Numbered from the stretch's first letter, positions 9,659 through 17,670 are shown. The stretch is DNA of 64,000 nucleotides from Ureibacillus thermosphaericus (GCF_012396605.1 NZ_JAAXPW010000007.1:33818-97817), one strand, 5' to 3'. Made by a program: numbers and translations. Notes: a model not told the origin generated them from the sequence alone.

Positions 9659-9667
9659 TATCCTGAA

Positions 9668-9931
9668 TTATTTCATTTTCATGCCGATAATAATGAGCAC
9701 GATGCCTGAAAATAGACAAAGCATTTTTAAGAAAGAAATTTTTTCAGAAAGTCCGCTAATTCCTATTCCAGTTGTCACTATTAAGATAGTTGGACCAACT
9801 AACGCTAACATTGAATTGAGCATCAATGCTTTTTCTAAATCATTGGACCTCCACATCAGTGTGGCAATTGATAATTCGATACTTCCAGATAAATATCTTA
9901 ATAACACCATATAAAGAAGTGCACTTTCCAA
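9668..9931 (-). CDS. yqhV: YqhV-family small membrane protein
   Basis: An 87-residue protein with two or three hydrophobic segments. The stretch RYLSGSIELSIATLMW, then AVVNS/ALMLNSMLALVGP-type sequence, closely parallels B. subtilis YqhV (93 residues), a protein of unknown function whose gene sits near spoIIIA. The start is probably the TTG at 9929-9931, with GGAAGG eight bases upstream; an ATG seven codons later is the alternative. It lies on the opposite strand to its neighbours, tail-to-tail with corA and divergent from the thioredoxin-like gene. Confidence 0.75.
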   Translation of the reverse strand: MESALLYMVLLRYLSGSIELSIATLMWRSNDLEKALMLNSMLALVGPTILIVTTGIGISGLSEKISFLKMLCLFSGIVLIIIGMKMK

Positions 9932-10004
9932 TTCGTCATCCTTCCACTGTTTCTTGGAAAATGATATGCTTGGCCAAGAAATATTATTAACAATTGGTGA
10001 GATT

Positions 10005-10334
10005 ATGATTGAGCTATCTACGTTGGATGAAATTAATTCTTTTATTGAAAGAAACCCACTCACTTTTCTTTACTTTTCACGAATGAATTGCGGGGGTTGT
10101 CATGCACTACTTCCTCGGGTAGAGGAAATGTTAAAAAATTATCCTAGAATCGCTTTTGGGTATATAAAAGTAGATGAAGTGGAGGAAACAGCAGGACGCT
10201 TTTCGATATTTACAGTGCCTGTACTACTGTTTTTTGTAGAAGGAAAAGAATCTATTCGAGAAGCAAGATTTGTGCACATGGATATTTTAAAAGAAAAATT
10301 AAATAAAATTGTGCAATTGTATGAAGAAAAATAG
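10005..10334 (+). CDS. ytpP: Thioredoxin-like protein (YtpP type)
   Basis: A 109-residue thioredoxin fold. The active-site dithiol is CGGC in the segment YFSRMNCGGCHALLP, and the cis-proline is in FTVPVLLFF, both at the expected spacing. The absence of a signal peptide points to a cytoplasmic thiol oxidoreductase or sensor. ATG 10005 gives a family-sized protein; the ribosome binding site (GGTGAG) is modest. The symbol follows the similar size and active site of B. subtilis YtpP and is less certain than the family. Confidence 0.75.
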   Translation: MIELSTLDEINSFIERNPLTFLYFSRMNCGGCHALLPRVEEMLKNYPRIAFGYIKVDEVEETAGRFSIFTVPVLLFFVEGKESIREARFVHMDILKEKLNKIVQLYEEK

Positions 10335-10339
10335 TAAAG

Positions 10340-10380
10340 AAAAAAGGAGGCGTTCCAATTTGACGTCTCCTTTTCCTTTT
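10340..10380. terminator. Convergent (bidirectional) terminator
   Basis: AAAGGAGGCGT pairs with ACGTCTCCTTT with one G-T pair, flanked by A- and T-runs. It serves the thioredoxin-like gene and the facing 75-residue gene. Confidence 0.75.
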
Positions 10381-10607
10381 TATAGCTTGTTCACAAGCGC
10401 ATGTATTGTTTCTTTTAATTCATCATCGTGATCGGAAAGTTGAATTAAGTTAGCAAGGCGCTCTTTTAAAATATGGCGTTCAATAACTTGTTTTTCGTCA
10501 AGTACGCTTACTAACAATTCGATAATTAAACGGTCACGAATGTCTAATGCTTCATCTACGCGTTCAGGTGTAATTTTGGCATTTGTATTCAATGCTTTGC
10601 TACCCAT
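10380..10607 (-). CDS. Conserved small cytoplasmic protein of unknown function
   Basis: A 75-residue, soluble, helix-rich protein (MGSKALNTNA ... DRLIIELLVSVLDEKQVIERHILKERLANLIQ). It has no signal peptide or membrane segment and no cysteines. It has a good ribosome binding site (AGGGGGG) before ATG. I recognise no family. The long amphipathic pattern suggests a helical bundle or a small regulatory partner, but nothing in the context gives a role. Confidence 0.7.
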   Translation of the reverse strand: MGSKALNTNAKITPERVDEALDIRDRLIIELLVSVLDEKQVIERHILKERLANLIQLSDHDDELKETIHALVNKL

Positions 10608-10804
10608 TTTTATTCCCCCCTAAAATCTTTCCTATAGTTCATAGTACCATAATATTATACTTTTTTGGATATTGAAATATATTTGAAAAATGGAATTTTA
10701 ATGGAATTGGTGCACTAGTTTTATCCATGATAAAAATTTTGCTATTTTAAAAGGGTTTTAAAGAAGTATTTAGAATATATATTTGTAGAAAGGAGTTGGG
10801 AGAA

Positions 10805-11305
10805 GTGAGAGGAATTATAAACAACAAAAAAAGAGAAATTTCAGTTGATGATGCATTAGCTTTTTTGCGGGAAGCGAAAGTTGCTCATGTTGCAACAGTA
10901 GGAGAAGACGGCTATCCTTATGTCATTCCGTTTGTTTTTGTTTATGAAGAAGGGAAAAAATTGTACTTGCATATAGGCAATTTAAGAGAAAGTCATTTTT
11001 GGGAAAATGTTAAAAAGAATCCGCGGGTAAGTATTGAAGTTTGTGAAATGGGAGCTATCGTTCCTGGAAAGAAATACGCTTGTCAATCGGCTTTAGCTTA
11101 TACAAGCGTCGTATTATTTGGGAAGATTCATCGAATTGAAGATGAACAAAAGAAAGAATGGTTTTATGATTGCCTTTGGAAAAAATATGGCGATCCACAT
11201 TGGCAATTTGAAAAAGGTGGTTATCCTGCTTTGCCAAAAACTGAAGTATTTGAAGTAGACATTGAAAATATTACAGGAAAATTAAGTGAAGCTTTAAGTC
11301 ATTAG
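10805..11305 (+). CDS. Pyridoxamine 5'-phosphate oxidase-fold (NimA-like) flavoprotein
   Basis: A 166-residue split-barrel flavin-binding protein. The N-terminal pattern (DALAFLREAKVAHVATVGEDGYPYVIPFVF) is typical of the PNPOx-like/NimA group, including the G-x-P-x-x-x-P strand that contacts FMN. This family includes nitroimidazole reductases and general flavin reductases; the substrate here is unknown. GTG 10805 is preferred over TTG 10796 because AAAGGAG (10789-10795) lies nine bases from the former and touches the latter. It is a single gene with its own terminator. Confidence 0.85.
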   Translation: MRGIINNKKREISVDDALAFLREAKVAHVATVGEDGYPYVIPFVFVYEEGKKLYLHIGNLRESHFWENVKKNPRVSIEVCEMGAIVPGKKYACQSALAYTSVVLFGKIHRIEDEQKKEWFYDCLWKKYGDPHWQFEKGGYPALPKTEVFEVDIENITGKLSEALSH

Positions 11306-11360
11306 TAGTTGTGATTAACTTGCATGAAACCGATTGAGGGCTAATCGCAATTCGTTTCAT

Positions 11361-11414
11361 TCGAAAAAATAGCCGCAGACATTTTACGATTGTAAAATGT
11401 TTACGGCTTTTTCG
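11361..11414. terminator. Long bidirectional terminator hairpin
   Basis: A long interrupted stem: outer TCGAAAAA/TTTTTCGA, middle GCCG/CGGC, inner CATTTTAC/GTAAAATG around a short loop. It separates two convergent genes. Confidence 0.8.
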
Positions 11415-11468
11415 AATTTATAGCCTTCCTTAAAGAGCTATTTGAAAAGAATATTTATTTTATGTATT

Positions 11469-12164
11469 TTATTCTATATCCCCACACTTTTTGGCTAATT
11501 CATATAATTTGTTTTGAATATAATGTTCGATTCTTTTTTGACCCTCTGAAAAATGTTCATTTTCTTGAAATGAAATTGGCTCATCAGCAATAATCAGTCG
11601 ATTTTTTTTGCTTACGTGTAAAGGTACAAAACGAACGTGTTGGCCAGTTTCTTTAAAATAATATTTTTCAATATATAGGTATCCTTCATACATTGCCTTT
11701 GTTTCGTTGGAAGTATTCGTGTAGTCAATCGTTGGATAAATGACGATGCTTTCGCCTCTTTTCAACGCTTCCACAGAAAGTTGAAACGTATTTACTATTT
11801 TTCTAGATCCTCTATACACAGGAATGCCTTTGCCGGATTTCAACAGGTTAGAAATAATAAATGAAAGGGGATATGCACATAGTTTTGCGATTGTTTTATT
11901 CATTCCCATTCTTTTTGTAAATGTGTAGTCCACATATTGTTGATAGCATGATTTACGGTCTAAAAAAACATGTAAAATCCAAGTTCGCAAACTTTTCGGA
12001 AACCATAAATATATAATAAATGGATTAAAAAGATTTTGATGGTGTGAAATATAAACAACAGGCTCTTGAGTATTTTCAGGAATTTCTACTTTATAGGTAG
12101 GGTATATTTGACGAATAATCCATTGAGAGATTAGGAAGAACTTACCGTAAAAATTAGATACCAT
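11469..12164 (-). CDS. Atypical PlsC-like glycerolipid acyltransferase
   Basis: A 231-residue protein resembling lysophospholipid acyltransferases. The catalytic block is HHQNLFNPF (just after VVYIS), where canonical PlsC has H-x4-D; here the Asp position is Asn. The second block reads IYPTIDYTN instead of the usual FPEGTRS. It is therefore a divergent member and its activity is uncertain. ATG 12164 is chosen because AAGGTG lies six bases upstream; it overlaps the end of the glycosyltransferase gene by 11 bases, so the two are translationally coupled. Partnership in making an acylated glycolipid is inferred from that coupling. Confidence 0.72.
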   Translation of the reverse strand: MVSNFYGKFFLISQWIIRQIYPTYKVEIPENTQEPVVYISHHQNLFNPFIIYLWFPKSLRTWILHVFLDRKSCYQQYVDYTFTKRMGMNKTIAKLCAYPLSFIISNLLKSGKGIPVYRGSRKIVNTFQLSVEALKRGESIVIYPTIDYTNTSNETKAMYEGYLYIEKYYFKETGQHVRFVPLHVSKKNRLIIADEPISFQENEHFSEGQKRIEHYIQNKLYELAKKCGDIE

Positions 12165-12882
12165 GTTCTTCACCTTCATCCAGCTTCTTATTTGCAAAAA
12201 TTCCAGAAATAATCATTGTAAAAATTTTTAAAGAATCTTTTATAGGGTGATAATAAGAGCTTCTATTTTTGTTGATGTATATAGTTTGAATAGGGATTTG
12301 CTTGATAGGAATTTTCTTTTTGGCGGCAGCAATTAACATGTTCATTTCATATTCGTAACGTTCTCCTTCTAAAGCAAGGAGTGAAGGAAGTATTTTTATA
12401 GGAATGCCACGAAGGCCTGTTTGCGTATCTTGAAGATGAATTTGAAATAATGCTGTAAATAAATAACTAGTAATTTTATTTCCAATATAACTTCTAATCG
12501 GGACATTTTTTTGGTCAAAATTTCGGACGCCAAGAAGAATGGCATCTTGAACATCACTGAGTAATTCAGCAATGTTGATGACATCTTCAATGGAATGTTG
12601 ACCATCTGCGTCAGCAGTTATCACCCCGTCCACATGACAGTGCTTCAAAACGTATTGAAATGCGGTTTTTAATGCACGACCTTTGCCCTTATTTTTTTCA
12701 TGAGTCAGCACGGTGCAATTTTGTATTAATCCAATTTGATGAAATATTGCATTGCAACTAGTCATACTTCCATCGTTAATTACGACAATCTGTGAAACAT
12801 TATGACTTTTTAAATCGTATATATAATCGATTAAATCATGAGTTGGATTCAAGGCGGGAATGATAACGCAGACTTTATTCAT
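12154..12882 (-). CDS. Family 2 glycosyltransferase, dolichol-phosphate-mannose-synthase-like
   Basis: A 242-residue GT2 enzyme. It begins CVIIPALNPTHDL, has the nucleotide-binding VVINDGSMTS segment and the metal-binding DADGQH motif, and then the acceptor-side DTQTGLRG block typical of polyprenyl-phosphate sugar transferases. It lacks C-terminal membrane helices, so it would be a peripheral enzyme at the membrane. It is the first gene of a two-gene minus-strand operon with the atypical acyltransferase and is divergent from ugtP, suggesting an envelope-lipid theme. Confidence 0.88.
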   Translation of the reverse strand: MNKVCVIIPALNPTHDLIDYIYDLKSHNVSQIVVINDGSMTSCNAIFHQIGLIQNCTVLTHEKNKGKGRALKTAFQYVLKHCHVDGVITADADGQHSIEDVINIAELLSDVQDAILLGVRNFDQKNVPIRSYIGNKITSYLFTALFQIHLQDTQTGLRGIPIKILPSLLALEGERYEYEMNMLIAAAKKKIPIKQIPIQTIYINKNRSSYYHPIKDSLKIFTMIISGIFANKKLDEGEEHGI

Positions 12883-13255
12883 ATCGTCCCTTCCTTTCTA
12901 AACCGTTATGTTGACTTCAAATCTTTCAGCAAATTTGAAGTAGAAATTTTTAAATATATGGATTCTAATATTAGTTTTCCAAGTTCATAAAAAATCTTAT
13001 ATTCATGTATATTCATAAGTTTGAATTTCATTCCAAAAGAATGAAAAATAAGGTGACTCTAGTTAAACAGAATAAAATTTTAATAAAGTTTTCTTTTGCT
13101 TGAAAATCAATTATGTGTAATAGAAAATTTTGCACATTAACTACGTATTGTTAGGCATAAGTTATAAAAATAAGTATTATTTTTTGGAATGATTACCTAT
13201 TCAATATTGTTTAAATAAAATGAAAACGATGGATTTTATGTGTGAGGGTGATATT
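12883..13255. other. AT-rich divergent promoter region between the GT2 operon and ugtP
   Basis: A 373-base gap without a credible ORF. It contains a small inverted repeat (CTTCAAAT at 12915-12922 with ATTTGAAG at 12933-12940) about 30 bases before the GT2 start. I could not assign a convincing -35/-10 pair on either strand. The gap must hold the promoters of both transcripts. Confidence 0.55.
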
Positions 13256-14395
13256 GTGGAGAGGGATTTAAAGATTCTGCTATTAACGGGGAGCTATGGA
13301 AATGGTCATTTAAAAGTATCAAATACTTTAAAAAATACATTCTTTAACTATGGCATTACAGATGTAATAGAATCTGATCTTTACTACGATTCTCACCCAT
13401 TATTAACAAAGGCTTCAAAATATTTATATATAAAGAGTTTTAATTATGGTCGGAAAATCTATGGATTACTATATTATGGCGGTAGAAGAAATAAAAGGTA
13501 TTTCGATATTGAATTTATGAATACTTATGGAATGAAAAAACTGATGCGAATGGTTGAGACAGTAAAGCCAGATATTATAGTGAATACATTTCCAATGCGA
13601 GTTGTACCAGAATTAAAAAGAAAAACAGGTATTCAATTACCCATTGTAAATGTGATTACAGATTTTCAAGCTCATAAAAATTGGATTCATGATTATATAG
13701 ACCGATATTATGTGGCAACTGAAGATTTAAAACAAAATTTAATAAACGCTGGAACACCTGATTATAAAATTAAGGTCACAGGAATTCCAATTGAAGAAAA
13801 GTTTGAACGCTCAGTGGACCGAAACGATCTTCTTGAATCTTATGGTTTAGATTCAAAAAAGCCTGTAATTTTAATTGCAACGGGAGCTTATGGAGTAATA
13901 AAAGATATTGAAGGAATTATGGAGAAATTATTGCAGCATGACAATAATCAAATACTCGTCATATGCGGGAAGAATGAGGAGTTGAAAAATAATCTATTAG
14001 AAAAATTTTCCGAAAATCAAAATGTTAGAATATTTGGGTACACGAACAAAATGGATGAAATGATGAAAATGGCTACCGTAATGATTACAAAGCCAGGAGG
14101 AATTACGTTAAGTGAAGCATTAGCTGTTCAAGTACCGCTGTTGCTGTATCAAGTAGTGCCTGGTCAAGAGTTGGAAAATGCAAATTACTTTCAGTCTAAG
14201 GATGCGGCAATTATTGTGAATCAACCTGATGATTTAGTTATGTCTGTACTTCAGCTAATTGGAGATGAAAACCATCGAAACCGGTTAATTGATAATATGA
14301 AAGAAATATATTGCCCAAGATCAGCTGAAGTTATTTGCGAAGATGTTATTTCATTAGTTGAACAAAAACACCAATTTAATCGATTTATCGGATAA
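13256..14395 (+). CDS. ugtP: Processive diacylglycerol beta-glucosyltransferase (UgtP)
   Basis: A GT28-family enzyme that adds UDP-glucose to diacylglycerol, making glucolipids used as membrane lipids and as the lipoteichoic acid anchor. The 379-residue protein begins KILLLTGSYGNGHLKVSNTL, the glycine-rich acceptor-side loop, and carries VITDFQAHKNWIH, and the donor-binding MITKPGGITLSEALA and PGQELENA blocks, all as in B. subtilis UgtP (382 residues). GTG 13256 is preferred over upstream ATGs because GAGGGTG lies just before it and the N-terminus then aligns with the family. It is monocistronic with a terminator at 14394-14424. Confidence 0.92.
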   Translation: MERDLKILLLTGSYGNGHLKVSNTLKNTFFNYGITDVIESDLYYDSHPLLTKASKYLYIKSFNYGRKIYGLLYYGGRRNKRYFDIEFMNTYGMKKLMRMVETVKPDIIVNTFPMRVVPELKRKTGIQLPIVNVITDFQAHKNWIHDYIDRYYVATEDLKQNLINAGTPDYKIKVTGIPIEEKFERSVDRNDLLESYGLDSKKPVILIATGAYGVIKDIEGIMEKLLQHDNNQILVICGKNEELKNNLLEKFSENQNVRIFGYTNKMDEMMKMATVMITKPGGITLSEALAVQVPLLLYQVVPGQELENANYFQSKDAAIIVNQPDDLVMSVLQLIGDENHRNRLIDNMKEIYCPRSAEVICEDVISLVEQKHQFNRFIG

Positions 14396-14426
14396 AAGGA
14401 GGATCAACAAGTAGAACCTCCTTTCA
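14394..14426 (+). terminator. Terminator of ugtP
   Basis: AAAAGGAGG pairs with CCTCCTTT around a 14-base loop; short T-run. Confidence 0.7.
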
Positions 14427-14438
14427 ATTTGTAAAATT

Positions 14439-14741
14439 TTAGATCATTTTTAATAATGCTTCTTCTCCGGTCATTCCTTTAACAATTCCCATTTTTTCGG
14501 CTTCAGTTGTAACAGATTCGAGCGGAGCTTTTAATAATTCATCAATGGTTTTTACCCCAACTGCACGACCTGCAATAATTTTTCTGTCAGCTAACCGAGT
14601 GTTCAATAGTTCAACATCTAGCGCACCACACATAATGTACCCAATTTCATTCGAGATTGTTAATAAAGTTGTTTTCGGCAAGTGAACAGTGACGGCAGTG
14701 TACATATGTCCTTGTAATTCAATGGGTTCAATTGAGATCAA
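14439..14741 (-). CDS. yunC: YunC-family DUF1805 protein
   Basis: A 100-residue protein that follows B. subtilis YunC nearly end to end: a short lead, TAVTVHLPKT, then GYIMCGALDVELLN, AGRAVGVKTID and LLKAPLESVT. The family is small, cytoplasmic and of unknown function. The start is most likely TTG 14741: GGAG lies eight bases before it, whereas an ATG two codons earlier sits too close to that site, and the TTG start gives the family length. Confidence 0.88.
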   Translation of the reverse strand: MISIEPIELQGHMYTAVTVHLPKTTLLTISNEIGYIMCGALDVELLNTRLADRKIIAGRAVGVKTIDELLKAPLESVTTEAEKMGIVKGMTGEEALLKMI

Positions 14742-14858
14742 CCACATCGCTCCTTTCTTTAATAAAATATGGAGCGACGAAAAAAATGTTCAAATGGTGT
14801 CGAAGAAATTTTATGTCCATTCTAAGTGTGTTGCAAAATAAATGAAAATATTAGGAAA

Positions 14859-14888
14859 GCATAGTTGTTTGCTGAATTTTTCATACTA
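14859..14888 (+). promoter_or_regulatory. Forespore (sigma F/G) promoter, cassette 1
   Basis: GCATA (14859-14863) and CATACTA (14882-14888) are separated by 18 bases. Both match the sigma-G consensus (GHATR, 17-18 bases, CATWMTA) without mismatch. Confidence 0.7.
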
Positions 14889-14937
14889 ACAATGATTTCA
14901 CTAAGGAAATCGACCATGATGAAAGAGGTGATTGCCG

Positions 14938-15081
14938 ATGAGTAAGAAGGAAGTTTTTCCGAAAGCTCTTCGAAATCAAAACTTAAAGCCGAAATATCAA
15001 AAATCTCAAATTAACGGTCAAACGGAAATATCACTTCATAACCAAATTTTGAGAACGGATGCGAAGGCAAGGCAGTATTAA
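14938..15081 (+). CDS. Small basic forespore-type protein, cassette 1 (47 residues)
   Basis: A 47-residue, lysine/glutamine/asparagine-rich hydrophilic protein (MSKKEVFPKALRNQNLKPKY ... DAKARQY) with no cysteine or membrane segment. The ribosome binding site GAGGTGA lies seven bases before ATG. Its promoter matches the sigma F/G consensus and its terminator hairpin is identical to that of the next cassette. Size, charge and promoter type resemble the minor small acid-soluble spore proteins, but I cannot match the sequence to a named one. Function is inferred only from these signals. Confidence 0.65.
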   Translation: MSKKEVFPKALRNQNLKPKYQKSQINGQTEISLHNQILRTDAKARQY

Positions 15082-15109
15082 AGAGCATCATGGCGCCCTA
15101 GTGAAAGTG

Positions 15110-15136
15110 CCCGGAACTTAGTTTCCGGGTTTTTTT
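15110..15136 (+). terminator. Terminator of cassette 1
   Basis: CCCGGAACTTAGTTTCCGGG (15110-15129) followed by seven T. The same 20 bases occur again at 15393-15412. Confidence 0.9.
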
Positions 15137-15167
15137 CAGATATTTTTTCAAAAAAGTAGCGATTTGT

Positions 15168-15196
15168 GTATAAATATTTGTAAAGCAGTCATAATA
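15168..15196 (+). promoter_or_regulatory. Forespore (sigma F/G) promoter, cassette 2
   Basis: GTATA (15168-15172), 17-base spacer, CATAATA (15190-15196); matches the sigma-G consensus without mismatch. The leader from here to the start codon resembles that of cassette 1, sharing AATGATTTCAC and a similar run into the start. Confidence 0.7.
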
Positions 15197-15247
15197 AATA
15201 ATGATTTCACAAGACAATCCGACATGATAAACAGGAGGGATTTCCCG

Positions 15248-15331
15248 ATGGAAAAGATCAAAGACCAATTTGATTCTGACACTCCGCCGAAAACTCGTCA
15301 AGGTGAAGGAAAGTCCATTGTTCAAAAGTAA
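15248..15331 (+). CDS. Very small forespore-type protein, cassette 2 (27 residues)
   Basis: ATG 15248 has a strong site AGGAGGGA seven bases upstream and opens 27 codons (MEKIKDQFDSDTPPKTRQGE ... IVQK) before TAA 15329. The frame continues for ten more sense codons (IEYGVTPKSF) to TGA 15362, so the TAA may be a recent nonsense change in a 38-residue gene or the true end. The residue content is hydrophilic and unlike cassette 1, although promoter, leader and terminator match. No named family is recognised. Confidence 0.55.
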   Translation: MEKIKDQFDSDTPPKTRQGEGKSIVQK

Positions 15332-15392
15332 ATTGAATATGGAGTAACACCGAAGAGTTTCTGAATTCATGTCGTGATTTGTGAAATCGAGG

Positions 15393-15426
15393 CCCGGAAC
15401 TTAGTTTCCGGGTCAATTTTTTTTTT
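15393..15426 (+). terminator. Terminator of cassette 2
   Basis: The same 20-base hairpin as cassette 1 (15393-15412), then TCAA and ten T. Confidence 0.9.
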
Positions 15427-15689
15427 ATCAAATAGGAAAAAGACAAATAAGAGATGAACACAATATGCTCATTCCCTTCCATAACAATCCCCTATTTGTA
15501 GGTCCATTCTCCAACTATTGCGCTGTTTATGATTTATCCATCTCAAATAAACAATATTATTTCCATTGCAATTCATTACATATTGATTAAATACGACCTA
15601 AGACTGAAAAGAATATATTTCTTCGGGCGGTTTAATGGTGTATGTAATGTCGTTAGAATGGAGGTATATTTACAAAGGAGAAAGTCGAG

Positions 15690-16250
15690 ATGGAAAAAGT
15701 ATATTTATTATTTACCGATACTGGAACGCTTTTTACGAGAATGATTAAGCTTTATACGAAAAAAACTTATAATCATGCATCCATTGCATTTGACTCAAAT
15801 TTTCAGGAAGTGTACAGTTTTGGAAGAAAATATCCAAATAATCCATTTATCGGCGGTTTTGTAAAGGAAGATTTACGTAGTACGCTTTTTTTAAAAAGTA
15901 GAGGAGCTGTATATAGCATTTGGGCTACAAAAGAACAAATTGCTCGTATGAAAGAAATCATAAAATCTATTGAAGCAGAACAACAAAAATATAAATACAA
16001 TTTAACAGGGCTTATTACATACACTTTTAATAAACCATCACATCGAAAAAATGCTTATTTTTGCTCTCAATTTGTTGCTCACGTTTTAAAAGAAGGGGCG
16101 AATTATGAATTTCATAAACCGATTTCTCTGATTTCCCCTTATGATTTACAGTGTTTAACGAATTTGCAGTTGGAATATGAAGGACCTTTATTTCATTTAA
16201 TAATGAACGAAAATCGAATGAATGATTTATATCGATATAATGTTGGATAA
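15690..16250 (+). CDS. NlpC/P60-superfamily (YiiX/YebB-like) cysteine hydrolase
   Basis: A 186-residue protein with the circularly permuted papain-like arrangement: a histidine in YNHASIAFD (residues ~27-35) precedes the cysteine in AYFCSQFVAHVL (Cys near residue 129). Between them lie strands and a helix typical of the YiiX/YebB-like group. Relatives act on amide or thioester bonds of peptides or lipids, but the substrate is unknown. There is no signal peptide, so it is probably cytoplasmic. AAAGGAG precedes the ATG. It is a single-gene unit upstream of the P450 gene, with no obvious link. Confidence 0.72.
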   Translation: MEKVYLLFTDTGTLFTRMIKLYTKKTYNHASIAFDSNFQEVYSFGRKYPNNPFIGGFVKEDLRSTLFLKSRGAVYSIWATKEQIARMKEIIKSIEAEQQKYKYNLTGLITYTFNKPSHRKNAYFCSQFVAHVLKEGANYEFHKPISLISPYDLQCLTNLQLEYEGPLFHLIMNENRMNDLYRYNVG

Positions 16251-16357
16251 GGGAAACTTTACTTGTCAGTCTAGTTTAGCAATTGTTGTATCTCTGTATG
16301 AAATATAAAACCTGTAACAAAATAAATATAGCCAAATATTGTTTGTGAGGTGCAACA

Positions 16358-17626
16358 ATGGAAAATATCAATGAAATTCCAAGAGATGAAGGTATTGATC
16401 ATAGCCTAGCACTTTTAAAAGAAGGGTATGAATACATTTTAAATCGCAGAAAAAGCTTGCAAACCAATATTTTTGAAACAAGAATATTGGGGAAAAAGGC
16501 GATATGCATGGGTGGGAAAGAAGCGGCACAATTGTTTTATGATCAAACAAAATTTCAACGTCAAGATGCTGTTCCAAACCGCATCATTGAAACCTTATTC
16601 GGGAAAAATAGCGTTCAAACCCTTGATGGAGTAGCTCATCGACATCGCAAAAAAATGTTTATGAATGTCATGACAAAAGAAAAAATAAATGAGTTTTTAG
16701 ATATTGCAAAACTTGAATGGGAAAAAGCATTAGATCAATGGAGTAAAGAAACAGAAATTATTTTTTATGAAGAAATGAAAACGCTGTTATGTAAAGCGGC
16801 ATTTAAATGGATTGGGTATCCTCCCCATGAAAAAGATACGGATATATTGATGAAGGAAATAGGAGCGATGTTTGAAACGCCTATCGCATTTGGCCTGCAA
16901 CATTGGATAGGTAGAAATAAAAGAAATCAATTGGAAAAAAAGATGGAGAAATTGATAGAAAAAATACGCTCCAACGAAGTACAAGTACAAAGTGAATCGA
17001 TATTACATCAATTCGTATTTTATAAAGATTTAGATGGAAGTTTGTTAGATGTAGAAACAGTGGCAGTTGAGATTATTAATATTTTAAGACCTATTGTTGC
17101 GATTTCCATCTATATTAATTTCATTGTAATGGCATTATCCCAATTTCCTCACGAAAGAGTAAAATTAAAAAATACGCCTGATTATATCCACTTATTTATT
17201 CAAGAAGTAAGACGTTTTTATCCTCTTGTTCCTGTTGCTGCAGCAAAGGCTAAAAGTAGTTTTACTTGGAACGGATATGCATTTCATGAAGGGACGCTCG
17301 TTTTATTGGATATTTACGGTACTAATCATGATCCGAATATTTGGGTAAATCCCGATGAATTTCAACCTGAACGTTTTGCCCAATGGCAGGATGACCAATT
17401 CAGTTTCATTCCGCAAGGCGGCGGAAGATATGAAACAACCCATCGTTGTCCAGGTGAACAACTAACCATTGAAGCGATGAAATTAAGTTTAGAGTATTTG
17501 TTAAATAAAATGGATTATGAGATTCCAGAACAGGACATGTATATCACGATGGATACGATACCAAGTATTCCTAAAAGTAAAGTGATATTAAAAAATGTTA
17601 AGCGATTAAAAGAAAGCATTCATTAG
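16358..17626 (+). CDS. cypC: CYP152-family cytochrome P450, fatty acid peroxygenase
   Basis: A 422-residue haem enzyme that uses H2O2 to hydroxylate or decarboxylate fatty acids without a redox partner. The haem-ligand loop FIPQGGGRYETTHRCPGE places the axial cysteine at residue 364 (Cys363 in B. subtilis CypC). The I-helix has Arg244-Pro245 (LRPIVAIS), matching the Arg242-Pro243 pair that binds the fatty acid carboxylate and replaces the usual acid-alcohol pair. The EVRR segment (residues 283-286) is the ExxR K-helix motif. Length is normal for the family. It is monocistronic with a clear terminator. Confidence 0.95.
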   Translation: MENINEIPRDEGIDHSLALLKEGYEYILNRRKSLQTNIFETRILGKKAICMGGKEAAQLFYDQTKFQRQDAVPNRIIETLFGKNSVQTLDGVAHRHRKKMFMNVMTKEKINEFLDIAKLEWEKALDQWSKETEIIFYEEMKTLLCKAAFKWIGYPPHEKDTDILMKEIGAMFETPIAFGLQHWIGRNKRNQLEKKMEKLIEKIRSNEVQVQSESILHQFVFYKDLDGSLLDVETVAVEIINILRPIVAISIYINFIVMALSQFPHERVKLKNTPDYIHLFIQEVRRFYPLVPVAAAKAKSSFTWNGYAFHEGTLVLLDIYGTNHDPNIWVNPDEFQPERFAQWQDDQFSFIPQGGGRYETTHRCPGEQLTIEAMKLSLEYLLNKMDYEIPEQDMYITMDTIPSIPKSKVILKNVKRLKESIH

Positions 17627-17635
17627 TAATAAGAA

Positions 17636-17670
17636 GCCTCAAAAGTTTTCTACTTTTGGGGCATTTTTTT
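17636..17670 (+). terminator. Terminator of cypC
   Basis: GCCTCAAAAGT pairs with ACTTTTGGGGC around a five-base loop, followed by seven T. Confidence 0.88.

Noticed and set aside
9609..9914. Plus-strand ORF of 101 codons after corA
   Set aside because: The opposite strand encodes the recognisable YqhV-like protein; this frame is its shadow.
13220..13238. TGAAAACGATGGAT considered as a cre site before ugtP
   Set aside because: At least three mismatches at fixed positions of the cre consensus.
15098..15482. Two overlapping minus-strand ORFs of 90 and 74 codons
   Set aside because: They run through both terminator hairpins and the sigma F/G promoter of cassette 2, and lack ribosome sites. The shared segment RKLSSG is just the duplicated terminator read in reverse.
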